A DNA stretch of 64,000 nt from Cyanophora paradoxa (Eukaryota; Glaucocystophyceae; Cyanophorales; Cyanophoraceae). Numbering within the stretch: the stretch's first letter is position 1; each line of letters begins with the position of its first letter. The stretch spans positions 186,001-250,000 of the forward strand of contig QPMI01000395.1 in the NCBI GenBank assembly GCA_004431415.1, in the 5' to 3' direction. Shown here piece by piece: positions 24,838 through 34,731 of the stretch. A program made the position numbers and the translations under genes. The notes beneath the pieces were generated by a model. That model was given only the letters and a program-made list of their open reading frames with translations. It was not told the origin of the DNA and did no database searches.

Positions 24838-25749
24838 ATGTCGACTGTGTTTACCCCTGTCTTCTCCCTGAGTGCATCAGCTGTCCATAATGTGCAACAC
24901 ACAGTCTATGATTTATCTCCGAGCCACCCTTCGACTGAGACAGCGAAAACCGATTCTTTTAATGACCAAAGCATACTCAGAGTCAAAGAACTCAGAGCTG
25001 ACAAGATTGATGGACTCGTTAAAGCTACTCAAATAATCGTATCTAATCGACCCGCAATCTCTTCGGGGCTGGTCACCAAAGAAAATCTATATGAAGGTCA
25101 ACAGGATTCCAAAACGGCTTTTAATCCGGCTGATAGGAATTCGGCGGCTTTCCAAGTTTACAGTGGTGGGGCATGGATTGGGACTGGACTTGGAGTGAAT
25201 GGGAATGCGACAGTTAGTGGGACAGGCTCATTTACTGGATTACTCACAGCAAGTGGAGGAGTAAATGGAAGCACTGGGACTTTCTCAGGGCTTCTTACAG
25301 CAAATGGAGGAGTTACTGGAACCACTGGCACATTCAGTGGCAATGTTAAAATGAATAGTCACCCAATGATGGGAAGATATGGAACCGCAGCAGGGGGAAC
25401 CGGAAATACAGATGTGAAATTTGTCGACTATACCACTGGGTTTACAAGACTTGGGACATCAACTTTTGCTGAGGGTCGGTTTACCTGTCAAACAAAAGGA
25501 ATATACGTTGTTCATGGTTCTGCATTAACAGATACTATGGCATCAGGCACAGGTAAACTGGAAATTAAGATAAACGGTAGTTCTGTGAGTCAATTTAGAT
25601 TTATGATACCAATTGCTAATCTATATACTGGTATGGCAACAGGTGGTGTGGTATCACTTTCCCCGGGCGATTATGTAGAGATGTGGGTTCAGAATGCATG
25701 GAGAGATAGATGTGGACTTTATATAGCCATGCTAACCGCCATCGATTAA
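24838..25749 (+). CDS. Fibre protein with C1q/TNF-like knob, 303 aa
   Basis: The centre has Gly/Ser/Thr-rich tandem units (GSFTGLLTASGGVNGSTG, GTFSGLLTANGGVTGTTG, GTFSG), typical of trimeric fibre shafts. The C-terminal ~115 residues have a C1q/TNF-like jelly-roll pattern: FVDYTTGFTRLG, GRFTCQTKGIYVVHGSA and VVSLSPGDYVEMWVQNA. Such knobs trimerise and bind receptors. It lies 20 bp after the previous fibre gene, in the same direction. Confidence 0.8.
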   Translation: MSTVFTPVFSLSASAVHNVQHTVYDLSPSHPSTETAKTDSFNDQSILRVKELRADKIDGLVKATQIIVSNRPAISSGLVTKENLYEGQQDSKTAFNPADRNSAAFQVYSGGAWIGTGLGVNGNATVSGTGSFTGLLTASGGVNGSTGTFSGLLTANGGVTGTTGTFSGNVKMNSHPMMGRYGTAAGGTGNTDVKFVDYTTGFTRLGTSTFAEGRFTCQTKGIYVVHGSALTDTMASGTGKLEIKINGSSVSQFRFMIPIANLYTGMATGGVVSLSPGDYVEMWVQNAWRDRCGLYIAMLTAID

Positions 25750-25771
25750 TTTTATTGCCTTAGAATAAAGA

Positions 25772-26035
25772 ATGTCGAACATATTCGAGGTGATTTTATC
25801 GAATACTGAAAAGCTGGCAATGGAATATATTGCGTTCTCTCCTGCTGAATGGATTATTAATGTAGTGAAAAGTCGTGCAATGTCGGCAACTGATGACATA
25901 GTAGCCAAAGAGGTTCAATCTTGCATTGCCGCTGGAATTCCGATTCCACTCACAAAGGAAGCGATTGTAGAGCAAGCATTTAATCGGGGGACTGTTCGAA
26001 AGGCAAGCGAAATTACTGTGAGTGCTCCTATGTAA
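25772..26035 (+). CDS. Small protein at end of fibre module, 87 aa
   Basis: This helical protein has the pattern SPAEWIINVVKSRAMSATDDI...GIPIPLTKEAIVEQAF. It recalls small proteins that sit beside tail-fibre genes in some phages, but I cannot name the family with confidence. It is the last gene before the right TIR and lies 22 bp after the C1q-like fibre, so it is probably in the same transcription unit. It may be a fibre-assembly helper. Confidence 0.6.
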   Translation: MSNIFEVILSNTEKLAMEYIAFSPAEWIINVVKSRAMSATDDIVAKEVQSCIAAGIPIPLTKEAIVEQAFNRGTVRKASEITVSAPM

Positions 26036-26281
26036 AGAATTCGAAGAATGAGAGATGGGTTTATTGTTATTTTTCATAGATCATGCATAAGAAAGGCATG
26101 TATCTTGCATAGTGGGCGGGGCGCACTGTTTCACACTAAGGTCAATCGATTTTCATAGAGTCTCAGACTGATAACAATAAGATAAATAATAAACTACTTT
26201 ATAATTAATAAAAACTACTTTAAACTACTCAACTACCTATGTTAAACTACGCAACTTAATACCGCAAACTACGCATTTAAT

Positions 26282-26381
26282 ACCAAAACTACGCAACTAC
26301 GCAAGTTTTTCACTTCTCTAATTTTTTTCCCCGCCAACTTCTAAACTTTTTCAGAAAGTTGCGTAGTTGCGTAGTTTTGGT
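26282..26381. repeat. ACTACGCAA hairpin T2, right TIR
   Basis: Mirror copy of the 1899-1998 hairpin. Confidence 0.85.
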
Positions 26382-26709
26382 ATTAAATGTGTAGTTTTCG
26401 GTATTAAAAGCGATCAGATTGCGTAGTTTTCATGCGTAGTTACGTTAAATTGCGTAGTCTCCGATTGCCCGCATGCTTCTCAGTGCGAGACTATTGCGTA
26501 GCCTATAAAACGGTCGTGTTTCAGTGCGAAACTATCGCGTAGCTTCCCTTGTAGTATGCCGGCGCTCTTTTCAGTAGAGAAAGCATGGTATATATCATAG
26601 AATCATATTGATATTAATAAGAAACTACTTTATAATATATAAACTACTTGAAACTACTCATCTTACCATGAAAAACTACGCAATTCGAAACCAAAACTAC
26701 GCAAACGAA

Positions 26710-26809
26710 ACCAAAACTACGCAACTACGCAAGTTTTACACTTTTCTAAATTTTTCCAGCCCCGAGTTTCAAACTTTTTCTGAAAGTTGCGTAGTTGCGT
26801 AGTTTTGGT
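26710..26809. repeat. ACTACGCAA hairpin T1, right TIR
   Basis: Mirror copy of the 1472-1570 hairpin. Confidence 0.85.
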
Positions 26810-26938
26810 ATCTTTTCAGTAGTTCCCGGTATTAAATTGCGTAGTTTCTTTGAGTAGTTGCGGTAAATTGCGTAGTTTCTATGTGTAGCCGCACGATCTC
26901 GATGCGAAACTCATGCATTTACGTGCTAATCAGTAAGG

Positions 26939-27029
26939 TGTTACAGGTGTTACAGGTCTATCCCAAAGTTTCCTATCCCCCACCCCCTCCTAGGGCAAAG
27001 TTTGGGATGAACCTGTAACACCTGTAACA
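26939..27029. repeat. GTTACAGGT hairpin 2, right TIR
   Basis: Mirror copy of the 1256-1343 hairpin, with arms 26939-26957 and 27011-27029. The G-run in the loop differs by about two bases from the left copy. Confidence 0.85.
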
Positions 27030-27219
27030 CTGACCTAATTCAGTAAGAACCTATTAAAACAACAAAATATCAGTCTTAGTATATCATAATAATATCAGTA
27101 GTAATTATTTTTGTATTATAACGATCAATTTCGTATCGTTTTCAGTGCGAAACTATTCACTATCACATATTTTCGATGCGCGCGAAATGTTTTATGCAGC
27201 ACACGATAATTGTTTACGT

Positions 27220-27310
27220 TGTTACAGGTGTTACAGGTCTTGCCCAAACTCGGGAACCAAGACCCCACTCCTAGGGCGGACTTTGGGATAAACCTGTAAC
27301 ACCTGTAACA
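27220..27310. repeat. GTTACAGGT hairpin 1, right TIR
   Basis: Mirror copy of the 975-1065 hairpin, with arms 27220-27238 and 27292-27310. Confidence 0.85.
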
Positions 27311-27473
27311 CTGAATAAGACCAATTAAAATACAAAAGAATCAATCATAATATATCATAGATCTACTTTGTTTTATAGAGAGCCGCATACAGAACGTTCC
27401 ATGCAGCTCATGGTAGTTGTTTTTGATGAAACGACGCATGATCGTCGCTTATGCATTGAAAATTCAGAACAAC

Positions 27474-27781
27474 ACACATATACAACGCCCGGCTTTTAGA
27501 CTGAGGCAAGTTATAATTAAACTAAGTTGAGTCACACCTATACTATAATGAAACTCACGATATATATAAGTCTACTCATCGAGAATATAGCTAAACTTCA
27601 CATAAACTATACATATTTCACATATTTTATTAAAAAGAAGCTATAACTCACGATAAAATAAATACATATAACAGATAAAACACACACATATTCACGATAG
27701 ATCTATTATAAATACAGGTTATATACTAACGATATCAATTTAAATTAGCCGAGGTCTAAAAGCCGGGCGTTGTATATGTGT
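27474..27781. repeat. Nested 308-bp inverted-repeat block at right terminus
   Basis: This is the mirror copy of 504-811, also 308 bp. The 27-base end sequence occurs outward-facing at 27755-27781 and inward-facing at 27474-27500. Confidence 0.9.
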
Positions 27782-27787
27782 CGGAGG
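27782..27787. repeat. Target-site duplication, right copy (CGGAGG)
   Basis: Exact copy of 498-503 immediately after the element end TGTATATGTGT. Confidence 0.92.
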
Positions 27788-27815
27788 CCACCCTGAGGGC
27801 AGGCCCCGAGCGGTG

Positions 27816-28661
27816 TCAGGGCTTGTAGCCGAGCGGGGAGAGTCCGAGGATGAGCTGGGAGAGCTCGAGGATGATGTCGCCGCAGTGGAACCGTGAACAG
27901 GACGTGGAAGGGCGGAGGGCAGAGGAGAGGGCGGGGAGCGCGTTGGAGTCGGCGGTGGCGGGAGAGGGGTTGGAGGCAGATGGGGCAGTCATGGGGCAGT
28001 GGGATCCCGGATGGAGCTGACGAGCGCGGGTAGAAAAAGGGAAGGGGGGCGGATCCGGCGGCGGGCTGGGAACGGGGGGCCGGGAGAAGGTGGGGGGAGG
28101 GAGGGGCGGGGGCGGGGGGAGGGCGGTCTTGGGGCGGCACCTCGTGCGTAGGAGGCGTCTGCGGCCCGGGCGCTGCCGAACTTGTTCCTGCCGGTGGGTC
28201 AGCCGCGAGGCGCTGCCGCAGTGCGGGGCGCGGCGGATGCATATGCGCGATTGTTGGCTGCGGTGCGGAAGCCCGAGGAGCCGCGGCCGGCCGCCGGGCT
28301 AGGGCGGCCAGCTCTCGCCGTATCACGGAGGTCGCGGGGGCGAGTCCTGCGGCCGCGGGCGGCGGTACGGCCGGGGCGACCGCAAGGGCGGCCGGCTGTG
28401 GTGCGGCCGGCGCAGGCGCCGCCGTCGGTGGGCCGGGCGTTGGTGCAGCGGAGGTCGCAGTCGCGATTGACGGGGCGGGCAGCGGCGCGGGTTGAAGGGC
28501 TGACGGGGCGGGCGGCAGCGGCAGCGGCCGGGCGGGGGAGGGCTACGAAGGAACAGGGGGCAGGTTGGAGCCCGGCCAGCAGCCGGCGCGGACGCGTACG
28601 GCGGAGACGAGGTGGCGTGAGGGCGTTGCAGCGACCGGAAGTACGAGCGGATGCTGCGCAT
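27816..28661 (-). CDS. Possible host gene with RING-like CPIC motif (tentative)
   Basis: The minus strand holds a Pro/Ala-rich coding-like region. It includes DCPICLQPLS (near 27970) and, in another frame, FHCGDIILELSQLILGLSPLGYKP ending in a stop at 27816-27818. If an intron joins these, the protein could be a RING-type zinc protein with a low-complexity N-terminus from the ATG at 28661. Exon structure is not resolved and the call is weak. The stop lies 29 bp from the element's target duplication, so the insertion would be in its 3' region. Confidence 0.28.
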
Positions 28662-29504
28662 CGAGGTCGGTTGAAATAATTCCTGTTGAAATAATTATAA
28701 ATATATTGTTTCTCAGCGCTCCTAGCCTACTAGGCTAGGCTATAGCTAGGCCTGCGCATGTCGCGCCGCGACGTCTACGTATCACTAGTAAAAGGGGGGT
28801 CGCCGCCGACTCGCCGGAGCCTGTTTGAGCCTGATTTATAACGTTCAATGGTCATGATCAACAGGCTTGAATCAGGCGGAAACAGGCTGGAAAAACAGGC
28901 TCAGCCTTATTTCGGAGGATTCAGCCTGATTTGAAACAGGCTGAAACAGGCTTGGATCAGGCTGAATGAGGCTTAGATCAGGCTGGAAACAGGCTCCAAT
29001 CAGGCTGGAAACAGGCTCCAATCAGGCCTATTTCACTGATGAGTCAGGCTGGATCACGCTTGCGCATGCTACGTACCCCCGCCCCGCCCCCCGCACCGCG
29101 CCAGCACACATAGCATCGGAACTCGCATTGCACTGTGTGGAATTCGCACAGTGCGGAGCGGGCTGCATGCCACTTTCCCCTACTTTCTTTTTGAATTAGA
29201 AGAGCTTTCGTCTGCTTTTCCCCTTGCCACTTTCATCTCACTTTCATTCTATATTTCACCCGCTAACAGCTCGCTCTCAGCTCTCAGCTCGCGATCGGGC
29301 GCTCTAGATCTGCCGGCTTGGACCGCAGCCGCGGCAGTTGCAAACTTGCAATTGCACTGCGCATGCGGCACGCACGACCGTCGGACCAGCGACCGCGCGC
29401 GCCTAGCATCGGGCTACTCGAGCTCCGATCCGGCCGCCTCGAGCTTCATCAGCCTCGGACCTTCGCTTCGGATCCAGGGATGGAAGAGTACGCGACCTGC
29501 CGCA
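28662..29504. other. Intergenic region with minisatellite
   Basis: No gene is clearly supported. The region contains the CAGGCT minisatellite (28860-29055), CTAG/GCATGC palindromes, and a mixed-composition stretch that may include 5' exons of the following gene. Confidence 0.5.
28860..29055. repeat. CAGGCT(GAA/GGAAA)-type minisatellite
   Basis: More than a dozen spaced CAGGCT words occur, including two adjacent near-perfect units of AATCAGGCTGGAAACAGGCT. The reverse-complement word AGCCTGATT appears at the left, giving local inverted symmetry. Confidence 0.75.
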
Positions 29505-30216
29505 GTGCGGCGACGCCCCGAGCTTTGGGGCGACCTTCCTCAAGAATTCGAAGCTGGACCACGGCCTCCGGCAGGAGCTCCAGGACGCGGCCTCGGACCC
29601 CGTCCTCACGCTCCAGCTCGTCCACCAGAGCATCAACAGCGCCGCGCTGCTCGCGCCGCGCGCGCGCCCGTGATCGCTCGCGCCCGTTCGCGAGCCCATA
29701 CTGGACGATCGATATATATCGCGAGGCCGACGTCTCAACAAAATTTAAATAGCGATATCGATCGCGCGAGAGCCATAAACCCGATTCTGAGTCCGCGCGC
29801 GCAGGGCGATCGCATGGATGAAACGGAAGGGTACGCCTAGGCCTCGTGCTGCCAGCATCGCGGCGACTTCGACAGCAGCGAGGACCCCGAGGCCGCCTGG
29901 CTCGCCCTCACGGACGAGAGCTACAATAAGTGCATGGCCGACTTCGCCATCGTCCACGCGAACATCAACCCGGCACCGGCCAACGAGCTCGACGCCGAGG
30001 CGCAGGCCGCGGATGAAGCCGACCTCCTCGCCGTGCGCTCCCGCCCCTAGGCCTAGCCTGCCCGATCCGCCCCATGACCAGCCGCTGAGACCCGATCCTG
30101 AGCTCACGCGCTCCCCCGCCCCGCCCCGCCCCTGCGTTCGAATTCGCAGGAGGAAGACTTCGCGGAGGCGCTCGCCGAGTCGGACGCGGACTTCGCCGCC
30201 GCCTTCGAATTCTGAT
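29505..30216 (+). CDS. Host gene 3' part: acidic protein of unknown function
   Basis: Three exon-like segments read well. The first begins after CCGCAG at 29504 (CGDAPSFGATFLKNSKLDHG...). The second begins around 29850 (HRGDFDSSEDPEAAWLALTDESYNK...). The third follows GAATTCGCAG near 30150 (EEDFAEALAESDADFAAAFEF) and ends at a TGA at 30214-30216. The second intron starts at GTGCGCTCC. The protein is acidic and helical with no recognised domain. The 5' end is not resolved and may lie in 29300-29500. Confidence 0.4.
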
Positions 30217-30780
30217 CGCGATCGTCGGATCACCCGCGGCCGAGTCGGAACGTGCTGCCGCGCTTCGATCATCGCGAGGCTCCGAGGCTCTGTGCGTGTC
30301 AAGGTGTGGACGGTGTGGGGTCTTGCATGCGCAATTGTTCGCGGAATCGATCATGCATATGAATCGAAAATGAATTCGAGTCGATTCGAATTGTCTCTCC
30401 GGTTCACTGCAGCTGAGTCGACGTTTTGCATTCATTTAAAAATTCGCCTCCGATCTAGATTCAGATGCATCCTTACAACGGGCCGGGCCAGCTGCCGCGC
30501 GCATGCGTCGGGGTGGGTGCGCATGCTAGCTATAGCTACTGCATGCGCACTGCCACGCGCACTGCCCCCGTCCGCGCAAAATATAATGGCCCCATCCGCG
30601 CATCCTCGAGTTTTTCTCTCGAGCTCGAGGCTCGCGGCACTCTATTGCATGATATATATATAACTGATCGAAAATTTGCTCTAGCTCTAGATTTTTCAAT
30701 CTTTTCCTCGAGCTCTAGCTAGTCGAGATCATATAAGAGGCTCTCGAAAATTCCTGTGCGCCCGTGCCCGAAGCGAGGCG

Positions 30781-33700
30781 CAGATCTAGAGCTCGAGAAG
30801 GAATTAGCAGCAGCCGGCCTGCTGGCAGAGCTTGAGATCGAAACGACCATGGCGCAGGCGGAGCCCGACTCGACGACGTCGCTTATGAGCCTCCCAGGTG
30901 CTGGAACTTCGCTCGAGCTTTTGATTCGAATTAGCTCGTCCTTCGCTCGTCTTTGAAGTCTTGCGCATGCTGAATCTACGCATGCGCAGACGATCTTGCG
31001 CTGTGGTTGATGGAGAGAGCAGCGGCGGTCAACGGGACGCTCGATGTCGTGCGCGGCCTCGCCTCCTCTCGGCGCCGCTTCCAGCGGCTCGCATACGGGG
31101 AGTCCTCGAAGCTCTTCGAGCAGCCTACATTCGTCCTTAGCGGCAGCGAAAAATTTCGCGCTGTGAGCCAAACCGAATTTCGAAATTCAAAAATTCGTAC
31201 CTTTCAGAAATTTACTTGTTTCGAATTTGCACAGAATGCTGCCGAAGGAAGGCATTCGGGCGTACGCGTGGCACGGTTCTGCGCGCAATTCGGCGCCCGC
31301 ATTCAGCGGCTGCACATATATTTTGGCGACGCCAGTGTCCTGCGCGCCTGCCCGAACCTCACCCACCTCTCTCTGGCGCGATCAAGGATCAACGTCGACG
31401 ACCAAGCTGAAGAGCGCGAAGGGCCTGATCGGGACCGTTATCTCGATGAGGAGCTCCCCGAAGGCTTCGCCCTGCCCCGCCTCCGCCACCTCGACCTCTC
31501 GGGGCTCCACGTTACCTCCGGCGCCTTCCTCGCGCTCCTGCGCGCGTGCTCGGCCTCCCTCGAGTGCCTCTTCCTCCGGTGCGCTTTAGCGGGCCGAGCT
31601 GTATACATGTGCCATGGCCGCGACCTCGAGCTCCACCCCGCAGCTGGCCACGGGCCCCCGAGTCGACAGTTCCCCCACGCCGCGCGCAGCTGCAGCTTTC
31701 CGCGCCTGGAAAGCCTCGACGTCTCGTTCACAAACATCAGCATCGACGAATTGCGACTTCTCCGCAGCCGCATTCGCTCGCTCCGGGAGCTCTACGCCGT
31801 GCGTCGAGCCATTCAAATTCCGTTGCGCCGATCTAGCTATATGGCCTTACCCACTCGTATGCATTAAGTATTCAGATTAATATTAAAGCACAAGATATTC
31901 TGGGCTCACGGAGTCCAGCATTGAATTAATTATTATTGATTGACCTGCAGCTGTATGATCATGAACGTCTGCGATTAAATTAAAATTCATCACTCAATAT
32001 CGGCAGTGCAGGCCGGCATGCGCATCTCGCGATCGGAAGCGGAAAGGTGGGAGCAGCTCGCAAAAAAGGCCAGCCGCCCTGGTAGCCTCATCTTGAGCAG
32101 TACTCTTGTGCGTGATCATTCAGTTCGAAGCATAATTTTTCAGTTCAACCGATCTCGCCGGGCAGGCCTCTTTGGATGTCGCGTCGCTGCGAGATCTCCG
32201 CAGGCACTTTGAGGGGCGACTCGACCTCGCCCGATTAATCATCCCTTTCGTCTCAGAAGGTTACCGTTTTCAAGTTTTCTTCGCGATCTTGTTGATCGTG
32301 ACTTGACCGCTAAGTATAATTAAAAGAGAGACTCTGAGATTCATACGCATATGCATGCGCAGCGCTTTATGCCGTGGATCAAGACGGGGTTTTTGAAACG
32401 GCGCGGCGCTTCGTCACCGCACTGGACGTCTCGCCGTCTGTCTCGCCATTCAGCAGCGGAATCGATATCCTGCATTTCGATCCATGGGCGAGCGTGCATT
32501 AATACTTAACTTCAATTCATAATTAGAAGTCTCCGCGCCGCTCACGCTCAAGCTCACGGGGTCTCCGGCGGCGGGCGTGCGCAGGTCCCTCCGTACTTCC
32601 GATTCGCGGCCGCGCAGCTGCTGAAGCCGTGCACGTGTGTGCGCGAAGACGGCACGACAGCACTCCACCGGATAGCCTTTGCCGCTGATTGTGATCCACA
32701 CCAAAGGGCCGCACGGGCGAGCCTTCACACACAATCAATGTATTTCACATTTGTTAACTTCGATTCCGCCGATTTCGATTCTTAGCTCGGAGAGTGGAAG
32801 AGCGCTGTCGAAGAACTGGGGTGGAAGCCTGCGGTCGCGGCCCTCGTGAATGCGGGGCTGCGGTCGGGCAGCGCTAGCCGCCGCGGCCGCACGCCCCTCC
32901 ACCTCGCCGTCGACGTCGAGATCAAATCTGTCGACGTCGGCCTCGTCGAGGCGCTGCTGGACCTCGGCGCCGACCCGCTCCGCCAGGCACGGGCTGCCCC
33001 GGCCCCTGGGGGCCCGCCGGCGCCCCGGCCCGCCGCCAGCATGCTTCGAATTTCTGACAAGGCGGCGCGGGCAGGATGCAGCGGGATCAACTGCGCTGCA
33101 TCTCGCTTGCAGGCGCGACAATGGCTGGCCTGAGTCAGCTCGGGCTCTGCTGCGGGCGGCAAAGCGATCGGGGCGCGCCCGCGACCTCGTTTCAACGAGG
33201 GACGGCGCGGGACGCACGCCGCTCCACGTCGCCGTCCGCTGCGCCCCTGGAGCTGCAGCTGTGGGGGCCCTGCTGGAGGCCGGCGCCGACCCCCTCTGCA
33301 AGGTGCGGCCCCAGCCCACTCTTCAGTACACAATGCGATAATAATATTGAAATGCAAGTAATTGATTTCGCGCGCGCTGCGTTTTTCGCGCGAAACTGAC
33401 TCGCGCGCGTGCGGCGATTCCTTGCAGGACGAGTCGGGCAGCACTGTGTTGCACATCGCATGCGAGTGCGGACAGGCCAATGCAGCGCGGGCACTGCTTC
33501 AGGCGGCGACCAGGGCCGGCGTGGAAGTCGAAATCGTGTCGGCGAAGGACGGCGGCGGCCGCTCGCCGCTCCAGCTCCAGCTGCTCCTTGCGAGCGACAA
33601 CGAACAAGACGCACGGCCAATCGTGTCCTTCATGACGCCAAGCATGAATGCCAAGGATTGTGTTTTCTTTTCGAACAACCTCCGGTCGTTTATCGCTGTC

Positions 33701-34195
33701 TACGTCGTTGGTGCGAAGTTTTTCGCGCCCCCCAAACCTCCCCGCGCTCTGATCAGCTTTGATCCGATCCGATTTCAGAGGCGCTGGCGTTCAGGGGCTC
33801 GTTCGAAACGCTGGATGCCCTGGGGGTGCGCCGCGCCTTCCTGGAGGAGCCGCGCTGGGGCGAGAAGAACGCCGAGACCCTCCTGCACTTCGCGGCCCGC
33901 AAGAGCACCCTCGAGGCCGTCCCGGCGCTCCTCAGCGCCGGGGCCGACCCCCGCCGCAAGGCCCGCCTCCCGACCCCCGTCCTCCGTCCTTTAGCTTCGC
34001 CCCTCGCGTTTCTGACGCCCGCGGCCCGGCCCGGCCCGGCGCTCGCAGAACTCGGAGGGCGAGACGCCGTGGGAGCTGGCGGAGGCGGCGGAGAAGAGGG
34101 ACGTCAAGGAGGCGATCCTCGCCTTCCCCGACGAGAGGCCCCCCACTGATCCTAGGCCTGCGCATGCCGCTGCCGCCGGTATACGTAGCGAATAG
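30781..34195 (+). CDS. LRR-ankyrin repeat protein, multi-exon
   Basis: Exons between about 31007 and 32100 encode leucine-rich repeats (LRACPNLTHLSLARSRI, LPRLRHLDLSGLHVTSGAF, FPRLESLDVSFTNISIDEL), followed by an apparent LRR cap (AGMRISRSEAERWEQLAKKA). Downstream exons encode ankyrin repeats: REDGTTALHRIAF, RRGRTPLHLAVDVE...LLDLGADPL, AGSTALHLACRRDN, GAGRTPLHVAVRC...LLEAGADPL, ESGSTVLHIACECG, and NAETLLHFAARKS...LLSAGADP. The last exon (NSEGETPWELAEAAEKRD) runs to a stop at 34193-34195. Both repeat types are protein-interaction scaffolds. I treat them as one gene because exon ends join in phase; two genes remain possible. The 5' end is uncertain. Confidence 0.7.
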
Positions 34196-34731
34196 CGCGT
34201 TGGAAGGTCTTTAATTTGCAAACCGTAATCGTAAAGTGATCGATCGCGAGCGAATGAGGGGCAGGCTATAGCTATCCGAGGAGCGGACCTTACTCGGCTT
34301 CACGAATGATTCAAACTGCCGCCCGGCAGCCGGGCGCGGGGCGGGGCGGGGCGGGGCGGGGCGGGCGCCCGCGCGCTTGCTCACGCCAGGAATGCCGCCG
34401 GCACACCGCGCTGGGCTCTTCGGGATCGCCCCCGGCCCGCCTCCTTGTCCCCGGACCCCTTCGACTCTACAAAGCTGAGAGGGTAGGGCCGCGTAGAGTA
34501 GGGTCGCAGGGTCTATGGGGACCTGATGATCTGCTCCTGAGCCAGCTCCCCGCCCCCGCCCCTGTAGCCCCCCTGTAGCACCCTCCCCGACGCCCCTCGA
34601 CCCCCCGAGCCGCCGTTCGAATCAAATATCGATTCGATTAACGAATGTCACGTGCTCCAGGGGAAAAGGCTGTACACTGCGGGGCTAGCTAGGCTAGGCT
34701 GGGGTAGGGTCCGGGCCATCGCGGGCGGCCC
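34196..34731. other. Intergenic region with GGGGC microsatellite
   Basis: This lies between the convergent LRR-ankyrin and VPS2 genes. It contains about five GGGGC units at 34337-34365, a potential quadruplex on the plus strand. Otherwise nothing is recognised. Confidence 0.6.

Larger units (their letters stand above)
504..27781. mobile_element. Complete Polinton/Polinton-like virus integrated in host DNA
   Basis: The element is 27,278 bp long, bounded by ~1.68 kb inverted terminal repeats and a 6-bp target duplication. It is visibly AT-richer than the flanking host DNA and its genes have no obvious introns. It carries the Polinton set: DD35E integrase, protein-primed DNA polymerase B, packaging ATPase, a probable major capsid protein and penton-like proteins. 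It adds a primase/SF3 helicase and a spike module. Near-identical TIRs and an exact target duplication suggest a recent insertion. The main damage seen is one frame change in the polymerase. No Ulp1/adenain-like maturation protease was recognised. It is therefore best described as an endogenous Polinton-like virus that could also move as a transposon. Confidence 0.93.
26096..27781. repeat. Right terminal inverted repeat (~1.69 kb)
   Basis: This is the reverse-complement partner of 504-2184 with the same internal order of hairpins in mirror image. It begins about 60 bp after the last gene of the element and ends at the target duplication. A 64-codon open frame at 26608-26802 has its mirror copy at 1487-1672; it lies across the hairpin and is probably not a gene. 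Confidence 0.93.

Noticed and set aside
19998-26035. Prophage or bacterial contamination because of phage-like fibre repeats
   Set aside because: The genes lie within the same TIR-bounded element, with Polinton-type genes and flanking intron-containing host DNA.
504-27781. LTR retrotransposon because of the retroviral-type integrase
   Set aside because: There is no reverse transcriptase, the terminal repeats are inverted, and capsid, packaging and DNA polymerase genes are present.
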